64,000 nucleotides of DNA from Sternotherus odoratus (lineage: Eukaryota; Chordata; Testudines; Kinosternidae), in contig JAVMKO010000003.1 of assembly GCA_032164245.1 (NCBI GenBank), positions 139,179,259 through 139,243,258 of the forward strand. The letters run 5' to 3'. The translations under genes were made by a program, and so were the position numbers. Shown piece after piece: positions 20,350-32,665 of the stretch. Numbering within the stretch: the stretch's first letter is position 1; the number at the start of each line of letters is the position of its first letter. The notes below the pieces were generated by a model that saw nothing but the letters and a program-made list of their open reading frames with translations, did no database searches and had not been told where the DNA came from.

Positions 20350-23300
20350 ACTTTGTAGACAGGCAACAAGACATTTTCCTTCCAGAGTGTTTACAATCTG
20401 AATAGATAACACTCAAAACAAAAGGGGAGAAGAGGAAATAGAAAGGTATCTCTGATCAAAAGTTGCAACACATCAGTTCAGGTCCTTGTTCCACACCTTT
20501 GACCCACTAATGTGTGCTCAACATTGTTTCCACATTTCCATTAGATCTTTATTTACTCAATCAACAGAGCTTGTACTGCCATAAAAATAGTTTCCAATCA
20601 TGAAAAATGGAAAAATCTAATATATCTGTATTACACTGTATCTGTAACTAGTTTTCAGGACTACTCAGAATATATTATTTTTCCTTTACAGGAAATAAAT
20701 GTGTCCTGGTAATTTTTTTTCCAGAAGTATTCATTTTTATTTGAAATCCCTCCCTCATCTTCCCTTCCCCTCCCCATGCCCCAGTTTTCTAAACTGGGAT
20801 TAACTTTTTACTAAATATTTTTGCTTCAGTGTTATGAGAAACATGAGATATAATGTCAATTATAATAGACTTTAACTGTCACTTTAACACCATTTAATAG
20901 CATGAAAGCACTTGCAGATAATTTTTTTTAAAAAATCCGTATATTACTTGTGAATCAATATGGTTTACTGGTTTTTAATGGTTATTAAAGGTAACTGATC
21001 CTGAATTTTCTCAAGCTTCTTTAAAAACAGTGGGTCTTTTAAAAAATAGTCAGAGAAGTTATGATATGAGGGAGTAAACCATCATTTAAACAAAAATAAC
21101 TGATGATGTAAGAATAGTGGTGAAAATTTGTGAAAGGTATATTTAAGTCTACAATATCTAAAACAGTTCTATAGTACAAATGAACTTTACTTTAGATTTT
21201 TAGTGCTACCTGATAGTAGTATGTATGTAACCCACATAATGATGAGTTGTATTAGAATATTTTGGTCAGTTTGAACAAACTATACAATACATGTGACCTA
21301 AACTGACATAAGCAGAGAGGGCTAGATTGTGGAGCCCTTACTCATGTGAGTAAATGCTCACCAAATGAGTTTTCTCACTGACTTTGAATAATGTAGCCCA
21401 GAGTTGGTTAATCAACTTAACTATACTGCAAAGAGTTAAATATTACAACCAATTCAGTTCAATACAGCACCTGGCAACAATCCTCATATACTCTAGGCTA
21501 ATTGACCAGATGTCCACCTGAGAGAGCTTCTAATCTGCAATGTGGACAATATTGCTGATATATTTATATTTAAAATTTCCTTCTTTGCATTTGTTTTAAC
21601 AGAAAACAAAGCAATACAATGTAGTTATTTATCTTTAGCATCCTAGCTGCAAACACAAACTTGATGTCATTCGCACTGCCGAGCTAAACTGAAAAGAAAT
21701 GCATACAGTTGTGTCTTTTCTTTGATCTTTGCAGTTAACTCATTACTATTTAAACACAGTATTTCCATATTCTTTTAGCTGTAGGTTCTGTGTCATGTTG
21801 ATCACACGCGAAGCATGTTGTTTTAAAGTATTAAGGCTTAATCTAGAGTAAAGAGATATATGAGAAAGGAAGTGATTTAGTAACAATTATTGAATGTAAA
21901 GTTTATAACTTTGGTCTAGTCTAAACATGAAGTTGCACATCTTTAACTAAACCCATTTAGTTCAACTGATGCAATTTTGTGTGTAGATTCTGTTGTATTG
22001 ATTTAAACATTGCTTTCTAAAACTGATACAAGCCTGATGCAAGGTATACTGTGATAAGCCAGATTTAAACTAATGTGTGTCCACTAAGGGATTTGTGCTG
22101 GTTTAACTAAATTGATTTTTAAACCATTTTAAGTTCAATGGGTGCAATTTCTGCACAGAGACAAGCCTTCTGTTCCTTTATTAATGCTAAAAGTAAGTAG
22201 TTTTCTAAGCATAAAAAGGGAACGAGAATGGCTCAAAACAGAATACAGACTAATATAAGTAACAGACTATATAATTACTGCATAGAGCTCTCCAGCTTGT
22301 TAACAAAGGCTGCCATATTCTGACAGTATGAGTTCCAGTTGGAACATCAGGGGGCCCTCAGCAGCTTACTCCTTCAGTGCAAACTGCTGTTGAAGGGGAT
22401 GAACCTTCTGAGAAAGCCAGGTACAACCTACAATACAAAATTAAAGTTCAACTTTGAAGCTAAATTGAAGACTGAATTATTCAAATGCACAACCTTTACT
22501 CCAGCCTCACACTTCTTCATGGACAAATAAATCTATAGACTTGACCAGTATACTCACACCTATAGTTGGATTTATATTTGTGTAGTTGAGGTTTTACATT
22601 TGAATGTGATTTAGAGGAATTGGGTAGGGTGCTTTTGTAGTTAATTACATGTTTGAAAGCAAAGGGAGTTGTGGGAAAGAGAAGTCTGGGCATGTCTACA
22701 AGCACAAGTTATACTGGTTTATCTTAAATTAGTGTAGTAAACTGGTGCAACTTTTTGTGTGCATACTCATTGAATTTAAAACTGGTTCTATAAGTTTATC
22801 TTGTGCCTGCAAATTCACCAGTGCAAGATAAATAGATATAAGTCCGACTTAAAACTGATATAAGAGTGCCCATATGCAAGCTTGCACTGGTTTAAATTTG
22901 CATAAAATCACACTTTTAATCCTGTACAACTTTGTGTGTAGTAGTCATTCAGGTCAGAGAAAGCAATAATATGGGTAATATGATATGACATGTAAATGAA
23001 GATTTCCTTAACTGATAATTGTGTTGATGAGAATTAAACTAGAACAACCTCAATTCTAAGTTAAGCAAGTTTTTTTGTGTGGGAATATACAGTATGGTAA
23101 GGCATTGAAATTAACTCTCTATATATTGTGCCCTTATACATGCTGTATGCTATATTTATGCAATATGGCCAAGTTGTGGTGGTTGTGGGATTCACAGCTA
23201 TGAATGTCCTTACTTCTGTGCATGTAAAATCTCAAGAAAAACATTGTAGTACCATTTCTTTTGCATTTATAACTACTAGTTGGTCATGGTTTTGTTGATT

Positions 23301-25223
23301 GTGTTGCCTTTTTTTTTGCTATGTATATTGTACCATTTTGACCTATGATTAAATAAAGCTTTTACTGAAATAATAACTTGTTCGCATCTGCAATTTCCTA
23401 ATATAGTCTTTTTTGTGGGTAGGGGTACTGTGATATTGGACTTTGCAAGAGCTTTTAGTCTCTGGATAATTTCCTTAAATTATGTGTTCAGACTGGCTGG
23501 TAAACTTAAACAGAGAATTTTAATTTCTCTACTGTTTTTCAGACTGTGGATGAAATAAAAATACTGAAAAAATACCAAGAGCTTGGACTTGTAAACAGAA
23601 CAAACTTTAAATAAATAAATTAATTAATTAAATGAATTGTTGACAATTTAATATTTGAAGAGGAAAAGACTGATGTTTTGAACTTCATTGTGTACTTCGC
23701 TGTTAGGATTTGTTAGCTGAAACAAATATAGCTTCTAACAGTGATTGACCTTCATTGTAGTTGTCAAGCCCATTGAGTGTTTGAAAGGTTAACCTTTAAC
23801 ATTTTTTCCCATTGTTGTTTTTCATCTTTAATTACTAACTTCATAAAGAAGAAGCATAATAAAGGTTTGTATTCAAAGCAGCCCAAGTTTCCCTGATATT
23901 CCTCAGAGAAGGATTTAATATTATGACGAGCCCTTGATTGCTGTGTAAGAAATTTAACAGTGTGTAACAGACACAAACTCTTTTATAACAATGTTAAAAT
24001 ATCATTTGAACAGTGCAGTGTCTCCTCTCCAATAGGTAAACTTTTGCTTTTTTCCCTTCGATTGACACATTTTTCTCTTAACAACCCTTCATTCCCTTCC
24101 CTATTTAATTGCTTCTCAGTAGCATAGAAATCTCTACACAGGAAAACTTTTAAGCGGACATTGTCTCAATAGTAAGATTATGCACCAATTAAATGAAGGA
24201 AGTAATTATCATAGTAATACCATGGCAACAGCTCTACCTGCTGCTATCAAGGTAACCCATGTGCACTCAGTGGCAGCTTGGCTCTGTTATGTTAGCTAGA
24301 CTCCACGAAAGGGTTGTAGTCTTAACATTGGCATATGTGGCATTGTGTGTGTTACAGTGCCAGTGTCAGAACTGAGACAGGTTTAGGTTCTTTGGGAGAA
24401 ATTTGATTTTAATTATTTAAATTTTTTGTCATATGTAAGTAGGGGTGGGTGATTTACCTCTGTAACCTCGCCAGAAAGGATATGTGTGGGGATGGTGGCT
24501 GTAGGGATTCGTTTTCTTCTCTCTCTTCCCTCCATATAGAGCCCACCCTACAGGGTAGACAGGTGGATAGGTGGGGGAGCTGGGATTCAATGGAGCTAGA
24601 GTCACTTGAGGGAGTATTCTCCCCCAACACTATGAGAAGAGCCATTAAGGAGCTAGAAGGGGATGAGGAGCAGATGTTGTAGGATAGGAATCTTGAATTT
24701 GGAGAGAATTATGATTCTGCTGCGAGAGAACATGCAGGCTTAAGTGTTTAGCATCAGTATTACACGGGTTGTTTGTAAAATATCTGTGCTGCTTAGAAGA
24801 ATAGATAAGATGGCCTCAGTATTTCCTTTAATAACTATCGGGAACACCTGGGAAACCCTGCCAATACAGAGACAGTATTGATGAGTGTTCTCCCACAAAT
24901 TTTATAGCAGTAATTCAGGAGTAGAGCGCTGCTTTGTACTATTTTTAATCTCACTACCGTCCTGCCCTGCAATACCTACTCCCACTCCCCCCATTGGGAT
25001 TTACCATGTGTTAAACTGGTTTCAAAGTATTTTAGATTTGTATCTGTTCAAAATATGGAGCAAACTGACAAAATACTTCATAGAGGCCTCTGCTTTTAAA
25101 GATTAAAAGATTAAAGATTTCCTATGATGTCTGCTCTTTTAGTTAGTGTTATATCAGTACTTATTATTGTTTTAATAAAACATTATTTTGATATTTAAAA
25201 TTATGCCCTTTTTCCTTCTATCC
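20350..25223 (+). other. Long AT-rich intron 3 stretch
   Basis: I see no gene in this 4.9-kb stretch. Two weak MITE-like segments with short inverted ends may be present, 21910-22090 ('ggtctagtctaaacatg') and 22688-22950 ('gggcatgtctacaagcac'), related to the 'gcttgtctaca' family elsewhere. A TAAA/TTAA simple repeat lies at 23609-23635. The possible cryptic exon at 23543 is listed separately. Confidence 0.45.
23543..23614 (+). other. Possible cryptic terminal exon, unproven
   Basis: A good acceptor (TTTCTCTACTGTTTTTCAG) is followed by 23 open codons TVDEIKILKKYQELGLVNRT plus NFK, then TAA, and AATAAA follows within a few bases. Joined to exon 2 (phase 0) the frame would stay open. Joined to exon 3 (phase 1) it would stop at once at TGA. 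I do not recognise the peptide, and chance is a real alternative in AT-rich DNA. Confidence 0.2.
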
Positions 25224-25231
25224 TATTAGAG

Positions 25232-25550
25232 CAGGGGTCATCAACCTTTGGCACGTGGCCCATCAGAGTAATCCGCTGACGGGCTCTGAAACATTTTGTT
25301 TATGTTGACAGTCCACAGGCATGGCCCCCCGCAGCTCCCAGTGGTCGCGGTTTGCTATTTCTGGCCAATGGGAGCTGCGGGAAGCAGCAGCCAGCATATC
25401 CCGTAGCTCCTATTGGCCGGGAACGGCAAACCACAGCCACTGGGAAGTGCGGGAGGCTGTGTCTGTGGATGGTCAACATTATCAAAATGTCTTATGGCCC
25501 GCCAGCGGATTACCCTGAATGGGCCATGTGCCAAAGATTGCCAATCCCTG
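25232..25550. mobile_element. hAT-type MITE with perfect 8-bp duplication
   Basis: The left end CAGGGGTCATCAACCTTTGG and the right end 'ccaaagattgccaatccctg' are inverted repeats. The flanks are a perfect TATTAGAG duplication (25224-25231 and 25551-25558). The GC-rich middle is itself partly inverted ('cgcagctcccagtggtcgcg' against 'aatgggagctgcgggaagc'). It has no coding capacity. Confidence 0.92.
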
Positions 25551-25667
25551 TATTAGAGGGATACTGTCAACTTTTAAAACACAGTGTCACCTGAAAATAT
25601 TGTTACAGGTTATTATAATTGAAGTCAATTAGGGGTTTTATTTTTTTACATTGTGCATTTGACAGTA

Positions 25668-26122
25668 CAGTAAACCCTCGATTTAACAGACCTCGATTTA
25701 ACGGACTTCGGATGCAACGGACAAAATTTCTGAGCAAGTCTGATGCATCCGAAATCCATTTCTCGCGGGCTGGCTGCCGGCTCCTGGCTGCCACCCGGGT
25801 CCAGGCAGAGGCCAGGCTGGCTGCCGGCTCCCACCTGCGGGCGTGCTGGCTGGCTGCTGGGTCCCGCCAGCGGGCGGGCTGGCTGACGGTTCCCGGCTGA
25901 CGCCCGGGTCCCAGCAGCCGGGACCTGGGCAGGCTGGCTGACGGCTCCCGGCTGCCGCCTGGGTCCCAGCAACGGGCGGGCTGCGTAGCTGCCGCCCCGA
26001 CCCTGTGGCAGGCAGGCTGCTGCTCCGACAGCTCGTTTTTTTTATTATTATTAAATAACGGACTTTTTGATTTAACGGACACCCCCTCGCCCGAATTAGT
26101 CCATTAAATGGAGGTTTTACTG
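25668..26122. mobile_element. Tigger/pogo-like element, short form, second copy
   Basis: It begins CAGTAAACCCTCGATTTAAC and ends 'ttaaatggaggttttactg', flanked by TA (25666-25667, 26123-26124). The body is colinear with the copy at 8354-8784 but has more diverged GC-rich units ('ggctggctgccggctcc', 'ggctggctgacggttccc'). Confidence 0.87.
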
Positions 26123-26565
26123 TACTTTGTTTAAAGGCAGTTTTGCTATTTTGTTGACTGCATGCTCCTCCCCAGACCCTGCTATGGTTTTTACCAGTAA
26201 CAGCAGCAGCAGAGCTGAAGCTGAGCAGTAGCAACAGTGGGCAGCTGTGTCCACAAAGTTGAAAAGAAGGGAAAGGGAGGTGAAAGAGGAATGGGAATAT
26301 CTAGCAGCATTGCTCTTGTGGCCATCTGAAAAACTCCTAAGCACAAACAGAGGAACAGAAAACATAATTTTTAAAGGAATTAACTAACACATAATATGTA
26401 AAAGCTTTCATCCCTCGTTATTAGAATTCATAAACTGGCAACCTGTTTTACAACAATTGACGAAGAACTTTTTTTAGAATATCCAGGCAGGTTGCCTAGA
26501 CGAGAGGGTCCACAACTGTGTTACATAGCAAAGCTAATTTCATCCTGTCTTCTATCCTTGTGCAG

Positions 26566-26692
26566 AAGAAGTTGAAGAAGAGTCTGAAACTACAAATGAC
26601 GCTGATTTGTCTGATAAACAGAAACATCAGTTGAAACACAGAGAGCTCTTTCTTTCTCGCCAGTACGAGTCCCTTCCTGCAACACATATCAG
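26566..26692 (+). CDS. MTA3: MTA3 exon 4 (BAH domain, acidic linker)
   Basis: This exon lies between a TATCCTTGTGCAG acceptor and a GTAAGAAA donor. With the A carried over from exon 3 it encodes [20 protein letters not shown], then [20 protein letters not shown] and HIR, ending after two bases of the final arginine codon. This is about residues 64-106. The short acidic linker [10 protein letters not shown], followed by [20 protein letters not shown], is the clearest MTA3 signature; MTA1 has a longer linker ending in a different [16 protein letters not shown] stretch. The length (127 bp) and phases (1 in, 2 out) match the neighbours exactly. Confidence 0.96.
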
Positions 26693-26797
26693 GTAAGAAA
26701 CGTGAAGAAAGCTTTTTTGTGTGTGTGGTTGCAATGGGTTGCCCACTCGACTCCACCCAGCGCAGCCACATCCAGTTTGGAGCTGGAGACTTGTATG

Positions 26798-26924
26798 TAG
26801 GGTGACCAGATATCCTGATTTTATAGGGACAGCACTGATATTTAGGGCTTTGTCTTATATAGGCGTCTATTACCCTCTCACACTGTGTCCTAATTTTTCA
26901 CACTTGCTGTCTGCTGTCACCCTA
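26798..26924. mobile_element. Short hAT-like MITE, 127 bp
   Basis: The ends TAGGGTGACCAGATATCC and 'ctgctgtcaccctac' are inverted. The flanks CTTGTATG (26790-26797) and CTTATATG (26925-26932) share seven of eight bases. It lies only about 100 bp after exon 4, close to the donor. Confidence 0.85.
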
Positions 26925-26932
26925 CTTATATG

Positions 26933-28989
26933 GCTGGGATTATAACCCTGAGTTGTTTGTGAGAGGACACAGACATTTCAAAAGAAATTTACTCCAACCT
27001 GTTTGTTACTAAACCTAAAAGACACAGTACAGTAGCTGGATTTGGCTAAATGTTGCAAGAGCATTTTTGCCATCATATCCTTAGAAATCTTTTATATTTA
27101 AACAACCTTAAAATGTAGAGGTTTTCATTTGACATGTTATCATGCTTCTACTCATCCCCCCCTTCATTTTTAAATTGCTCTGATGCTACTGCTGAATAAA
27201 GCAGAAAAGAGTTGTAGTTGGTTTAATACTGGAAAATGCTATGAGCACTGATCCCCATTGATGCAGGGAGCTCTTTGTGTTTGTTTGGAGAGAGGATCTA
27301 GAAAGTAGAAGGGATGCAATGATAAAGAGACAACGAGCAAAGGCAAATGAAAGAGAAGGGTACAATTCTAATGATAAAGGCTGGTAATGCAAAGGAATTT
27401 TAGCTCTCCCAGTACATCCAGCCCAGTCTATCACTCAAGAAGTCATCAGTAGCTGGAAGCTCATCCATCATGTCACAGACTCTGTATGACTCGATTAAGT
27501 CACTTAACCTCTGTACCTCAGTTTATACATCTATGGTTGTTTACATGGGAAGTTACAGCATAGCAAGCTAGTAAAAGAACTTTTGTGCATTTTAGCTTGA
27601 TACACTGTAAAGTGCACTAAAATAAATCACCAAGAGCACTTTTAGTGCTTGGTAAGAGTGTCCAGACACAGAGTTACTGTGGAGTAGGTAGTGCGCTGTA
27701 AATTCGCACCTAACTTGCTGCACAGTAACTCCCTCTTGTAGACAAGCCCTATAAGATGGAGATGATAATGCTTACTCAACTTTTCATCTAACTTTGAAAT
27801 CTGTACATGAAAGTCACTCTTAAGTATTATGATTTATTACAAGAGAGCTCCTGCTCTAGTACAACAAATGATCTTTGTTCACCTTCTCCAATGCAAAGAT
27901 AGCTATAACATGAGTAAGTAGAATAGAACCTCACTAGCACACACTTCACTAGTTACCCTGTAAAAATACTACACTATGCCATAGCAATTACACATTATAA
28001 CACACACATGCACAAAATGTTGACTGCATTCTCATATTAGCAAAGCGTAATTACTTTTACCAGATATCTTCCCGAACTGCCTGTGCTGTAATGAATTTTC
28101 AAAATGAAACTACATTTATCAGAATAAATGGACATAGTATTGCATTATCCTTGCTTTGAATTGTGCTTGTTAATTTACACAGTTCAAATTCCCAATAGTT
28201 CTCTTAGTTTTAATGTGAATTACTAAAAATGGGTGGGGAAGTAGAAAACCCCTCTTCTTTTTCTCCCTCCCACTCCAGTAGCACTCAAACAAAGAACCAG
28301 AGTCTCAGATAGTAAAAATTGTCCTAGCTCCATTGAATGGAGTTATGCTGATTTAAACTACCAGAGGTTCTGTCCCTTCAAATGGGAAAGACATATAGTA
28401 CTGATGGGAGAGGAGAAATGATGCAATGAAATAAAGGTGGCAAATGCAGACAGAAGTTGGCAGGAGAGAAGATGAGTCCTACCCTCTTTGGAAGAAGTAA
28501 GAGGAGAAAGGTAGAAGTGACTAACTTAATTTTATTGGTGGACTTGCCTTTCTCAGTTGCTTTAGGTTCCCAGTTCTAATGCAGAGCTTAAAAACTGCTC
28601 AACACCCTCTCCCATGATGAAAACTATCTTTGTTGCTATGCTTGTAATTTAAAGGAAGAAAAGTATTTCATAGTGTTGAGCATGTACTATCTTTAATTGA
28701 TTTACATGGAAAAACAACTTTCTAGTTAAAAACGTTTTAATAATGTAATTGACTATACTTCTCTTGCTTTTGTTACACATTTTTACCTAGCTTAGCTTCA
28801 CTCTGTTTTGTTCCTTCATGATGTAAGTTTTTTATTCTTAAATCACTGATATGTGCTTTCTGCCTTAACTCTATTTTGACTTTTTTTGGTGTGTGTGGAA
28901 TATAAATTATATTTAATTTTCTTGAAATGTAAATTTAGGGGGTGTTTTTGGAAGATTACAGACTTTGGCCCTGTTTCTCATATCCGTTG
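26933..28989 (+). other. Intron 4 sequence, no gene seen
   Basis: AT-rich intron. A MITE-like segment at about 27534-27750 has weak inverted ends ('atggttgtttacatgg' against 'cttgtagacaagccct'), and a weak MIR-like stretch precedes it at 27470-27530. Nothing else is recognised. Confidence 0.45.
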
Positions 28990-29668
28990 TGTGGCAGGGT
29001 GGGCTTGACCCAGCCTGCTGCCCCTTTAAGAGGGAGCAGAAGCCCTCTGCAAACCTCCCTTGCAGGAAGGCTAATTAACCACCTGGCTTGCAGGGCAATC
29101 AGCCTGCATGAGTTGCACCTGGCAGCCTCCTCTGGGGGATAAAAGGCTGCCAGGAAGGAAGCCCAGGGGTGGTGGTTTGAGCTATTCAGAGCTGTGTTTG
29201 TATGTTAGCTGGACTACATAGAGTCTGTAGAGCTGTAAACTGTTAGCTGGACTACATAGAGTCTGTAGAGCTGTATAGTGTGTTTGAGCTATCAAGAGCT
29301 GTGTGTGTGTTTGAGCTATCAAGAGCTGTATGCTAGAGCTGTTTTATACTCACTCTGCGGGTGCAGTTGGGGAGGAGGTCCCAACCGGGGGTAGTGGACT
29401 CAGCCTCCCCCTGTAGCTGTTTAGAGTTGTAGTTTTAGAGCTGTATGTTAATGAGCTACGTAGAGCTGTATGTTAATGAGCTACGTAGAGCTGTATGTTA
29501 ATGAGCTATTCAGAGCTGAAGCTGTAGAGCTGTAACTAAAAGGACTGCACTGTTTTAAGCTGTATATATTGGTGGTGGGGCCTGCACTGTAAATTAAAGA
29601 GCACTGTTTGGAGCAAAAAGGGTTCCTGCCTGTGTTCCTGAGGGGGGGTGAGAAGGTGGTCCGTCACA
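28990..29668 (+). mobile_element. LTR-like element (solo LTR) with internal tandem repeats
   Basis: It begins TGTGGCAGGGTGGGC and ends 'ggtccgtcaca', a TG...CA pair. It has a TATA-like 'ggggataaaaggc' near 29137 and an ATTAAA signal at 29593-29598, the order expected in an LTR. The start resembles that of the composite at 2161 (TGTAGCAGGGTGG). No convincing flanking duplication is visible. The part at 29190-29540 is a tandem repeat. No internal coding region is present. Confidence 0.6.
29190..29540. repeat. Tandem 'gagctgta' repeat array in LTR-like element
   Basis: A unit containing 'gttagctggactacatagag' and 'tctgtagagctgta' occurs twice. Shorter units follow, built on 'gagctatcaagagctgt' (twice) and 'tgttaatgagctacgtagag' (about three times). 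All share the 'agagctgta' core. Confidence 0.85.
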
Positions 29669-29968
29669 CTTGGTAGACTTAAAGGTGTAAATTGAAGACT
29701 TTTGTCAGTTTGAAGTTAATGGAGTTACAGCAACAGAAAATCATTGTAAGTGGAAGGAGGCCTGCAGATTTCAAAACGTAGATTTTTTTTTATTTCTATA
29801 GTTGTCTGATCACAAATTAATGCAGACCATTTTTCTGAAGCAAAATAAAATAAATGATAGATGATCCCCCATTTTTAAAGGTTTTTTTTAAGTTTGAACA
29901 GTTACGTCATATAGACATATCAGACCTAAAGAGCCATGTTTTACAAAGGGCTAACCTTTTAGATAGGT

Positions 29969-30865
29969 CAGGGGTCGGCAACCCGCCACCACTCTGGGGT
30001 TCCCACTGCTGGCCCTTTGCCAGCCGGGGTTCCGCCGCTGGCCCCACTCAGCGCCCGTTGCTGGCCTGGGTAAAGGGAACCCCAGGCTGGCAGCAGGCTG
30101 AACGGGGCATATTGGCATGAGCTGGTGCGCTGTACCAGGGTGGCCCAGTTTCCCTAGGGTGCAATTTAAAGGGCCTGGGGCTCCCAGCAGTGACTGGAGC
30201 CCCAGGCCCTTTAAATTGCCACCAGAGCCCCACTGCTGGAGCCCTGGGATAGTGGCAGCGGGGCTGTGGCGGCGGGGCTTCTGCGGCTATTTAAAGAGTC
30301 CAGGGCTCCCGCTGCTTCTACCGCCCTGGCCCTTTAAATAGCCGTCGGAGTCCCACCGCGGCTACCCCAGGGCTCTGGCGGCTATTTAAAGGGCTGGGGT
30401 GGTAGAAACAGGGAGCCCTGGGCCCTTTAAAGAGCCCCAAGAGCCCTGGGGTAGCAGAAGGGCTCTGAGGGCTATTTAAAGGACTTGGGGCTCCCACAGC
30501 CTCTACCGCCCCGGGCCCCTTTAAATAGCGACCGGAGCCCCTCTGCCACTGCAGCTCCGGCGGCTATTTAAAGGGGCCCGGGGCAGTAGAGGCTGTGGGA
30601 GCCCCAAGTCCTTTAAATTGCCCTCGGAGCCCTTCTGCTGCCGCTGCTACCCCGGCGGGGTGAGGGAGAAGGAGGAGGGAGCACTTACCTATAAGGTGGG
30701 CTGGGACTGGCTCTGACCTGCTTAGCCCCTCCTCTTCTTCCTGTGGCCCCACCCCTTCCAGGGTCCAGAGCTGGCCCAAGCTCAACCCAGTCTGGCATGC
30801 AAAGCCGTAAATTTGAGTGAGTAAATGAAGACTCGTCACACCACTTCTGAAAGGTTGCTGACCCA
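29969..30865. mobile_element. hAT-like element with palindromic satellite core
   Basis: The left end CAGGGGTCGGCAACC and the right end 'aaggttgctgaccca' are inverted and resemble the ends of the MITE at 25232. The flanking 8-mers agree only weakly. The body from 30160 to 30620 is a run of alternating-orientation units carrying 'ctatttaaaggg'/'ccctttaaatag' joined to 'ggggctccc'. There is no transposase. Confidence 0.7.
30160..30620. repeat. Alternating inverted 'ctatttaaaggg' units
   Basis: Units of about 60-70 bp appear in alternating orientation: 'cctggggctcccagcag' faces 'ggagccccaggccctttaaa', and 'ggcccctttaaatagcg' faces 'cggctatttaaaggggcc'. Several neighbouring pairs can form stem-loops. 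Confidence 0.8.
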
Positions 30866-30870
30866 AGTAA

Positions 30871-31121
30871 GGATATGTCTCCATTGCAGTTAGACATCCA
30901 AGGCTGGCCCATGCCAGCTGGCCCGGACTAAGGGGCTGTTTAATTGTGGTGTAGACGTTTGGGCTCCGTCTGCAGCCTGAAACCTGGGACCCTCCCACCT
31001 CTCACTCTCAGAGCTCAGATTCCAGCATGAGCAGAAATGTCTATACTGCGGGTAAACAGCACCTTAGCCCGAACCCTGCATGGGCTACCCACAAGTGTCT
31101 AATTGCAGTGTAGACATACCA
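30871..31121. mobile_element. MITE, GGTATGTCTACACTGCAATTA-type ends
   Basis: The left end 'ggatatgtctccattgcagt' and the right end 'attgcagtgtagacatacc' are inverted with a few mismatches. It lies directly beside the hAT-like element ending at 30865. It has no coding capacity. Confidence 0.7.
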
Positions 31122-31695
31122 TTAGTTACATTAAAGAAGACATACTTAGGGCTAGCTTGGCCCTCCCTTTCTCACTGCAGTTCTAAACTCTAGTTTGGTT
31201 TTGGTATTCATATGAATCCAAAAATATTGAAGGGAAGGGGTAAATCGTACCTCACTGCGTGTTGGTTAATTTGGACAGATAACCACAAGAAGTTACTTAT
31301 TTGTCAAGCACTAAGCACACATTATACAAATAATGTCTAAATATCTAACACTTTTCTAACAGGGTGGTTTTTAAGAAACCAGTTTTTATGCTGTATGATT
31401 TTTTTTCCTATGTGAAATGTTTTGGCTCAAATTAATTTTACTGTAAACTGAAAAGAGAATTCATTCTGTTTAAAACTATTGCACATCTGAGAGTTTAATA
31501 TGGTAAACTATAGTTATTATATTACATTAGGTTTCTTTATTAACTTATAGGAAGCTTAATACCACAGCATCTATAGTTTTCTTTACCATAATTTGGTCTG
31601 TTCAACTATACATTTAAATTGGTCTTTCTGCTGGAATTGCTACCTAAGCACACATAGGAGAAAATGAGTATGTGTGCAGTGACGTCAGTAGACTA
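31122..31695 (+). other. Intron 4 sequence, nothing recognised
   Basis: AT-rich intronic DNA without a recognisable feature. Confidence 0.5.
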
Positions 31696-31697
31696 TA

Positions 31698-32663
31698 CAG
31701 TGAAACCTCGATTTAACGGACTAATTCGGGCAAGGGGGTGTCCGTTAAAGCCGAAAGTCCGTTATTTAATAATTTTTTAAAATCATTAAATAACAGGACT
31801 TTTGGCTTTAACGGACACCCCCTCGCCCGAATTAGTCCGTTAGTCCGTTATATAGAGGTTTTACCCCCCCCCCCGGCTCCCCGCAGCGGGGAGCCCGGCG
31901 GGAGCTGTGAACCCCCCCCCGCCCGCCTGAACAGCCCCCCCGCCGGGACCCCCCCCCGCCCGCCCGGGGGGGGGGAGGGCCGGCGCGGGGCTGCTTGGGC
32001 GATGGGCTCAGCTGCCTGGTCAATTTCACCTGAAATTGACCAGGCAGCTGAGCCGATCGCCCAAGCAGCCCCGCACCGGCTCCCCCCCCCCCTCGGGCGG
32101 GGGTCCGGCGGGGGGGGCTGTTCAGGCGGGCGGGAGGGGGGTCCTGCGGGGGGGAGGGCTGTTCGGGCGGGCGGGGGGGTCCGTGGGGCTGCTGGGGGGG
32201 GGGGCAGCCGGCGCGGGGCTGCTTGGGCGATCGGCTCAGCTGCCTGGTCAATTTCAGGTGAAATTGACCAGGCAGCTGAGCCCATCGCCCAAGCAGCCCC
32301 GCGCCGGCTCCCCCCCCCTCGGGTGGGCGGGAGGGGTGGCGGGGGGGGGGGGCTGTTCAGGCAGCCGGGCGGGGGCGGGGGGGGGTTTGACAGCTCCCGC
32401 CGGGCTCCCCGCTGTGGGGAGCCGGGCAGGAGCTGTCAACTCGGCCGCCCGGCTTCCCTCTGCGGGGAGCCGGGCGGGAGCTGTCAGCCCGCCCGCCCGG
32501 CTCCCCTCTGCGGGGAGCCGGGCAGCTGGGTTGACAGCTCCTGCCCGGCTCCCCGGGGCGGGAGCCAGCGGCCCCCGAATAACGGATTTCGGATGCATCG
32601 GAAATTTTGTCCGTTGCATCCGAAGTCCGTTAAATCGGGGTCCGTTAAATCGAGGGTTTACTG
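31698..32663. mobile_element. Long Tigger/pogo-like element, second palindromic copy
   Basis: It begins CAGTGAAACCTCGATTTAAC and ends 'aaatcgagggtttactg', flanked by TA (31696-31697, 32664-32665). It shares with 16166-17646 the opening foldback, the GC-rich units, two palindromes centred on 'tcaatttcacctgaaattga' (near 32030) and its inverse (near 32257), and the closing 'gaaattttgtccgttgcatc'. It lacks many of the alternating units of the other copy. A 311-codon open frame across it is a GC-repeat artefact. Confidence 0.86.
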
Positions 32664-32665
32664 TA

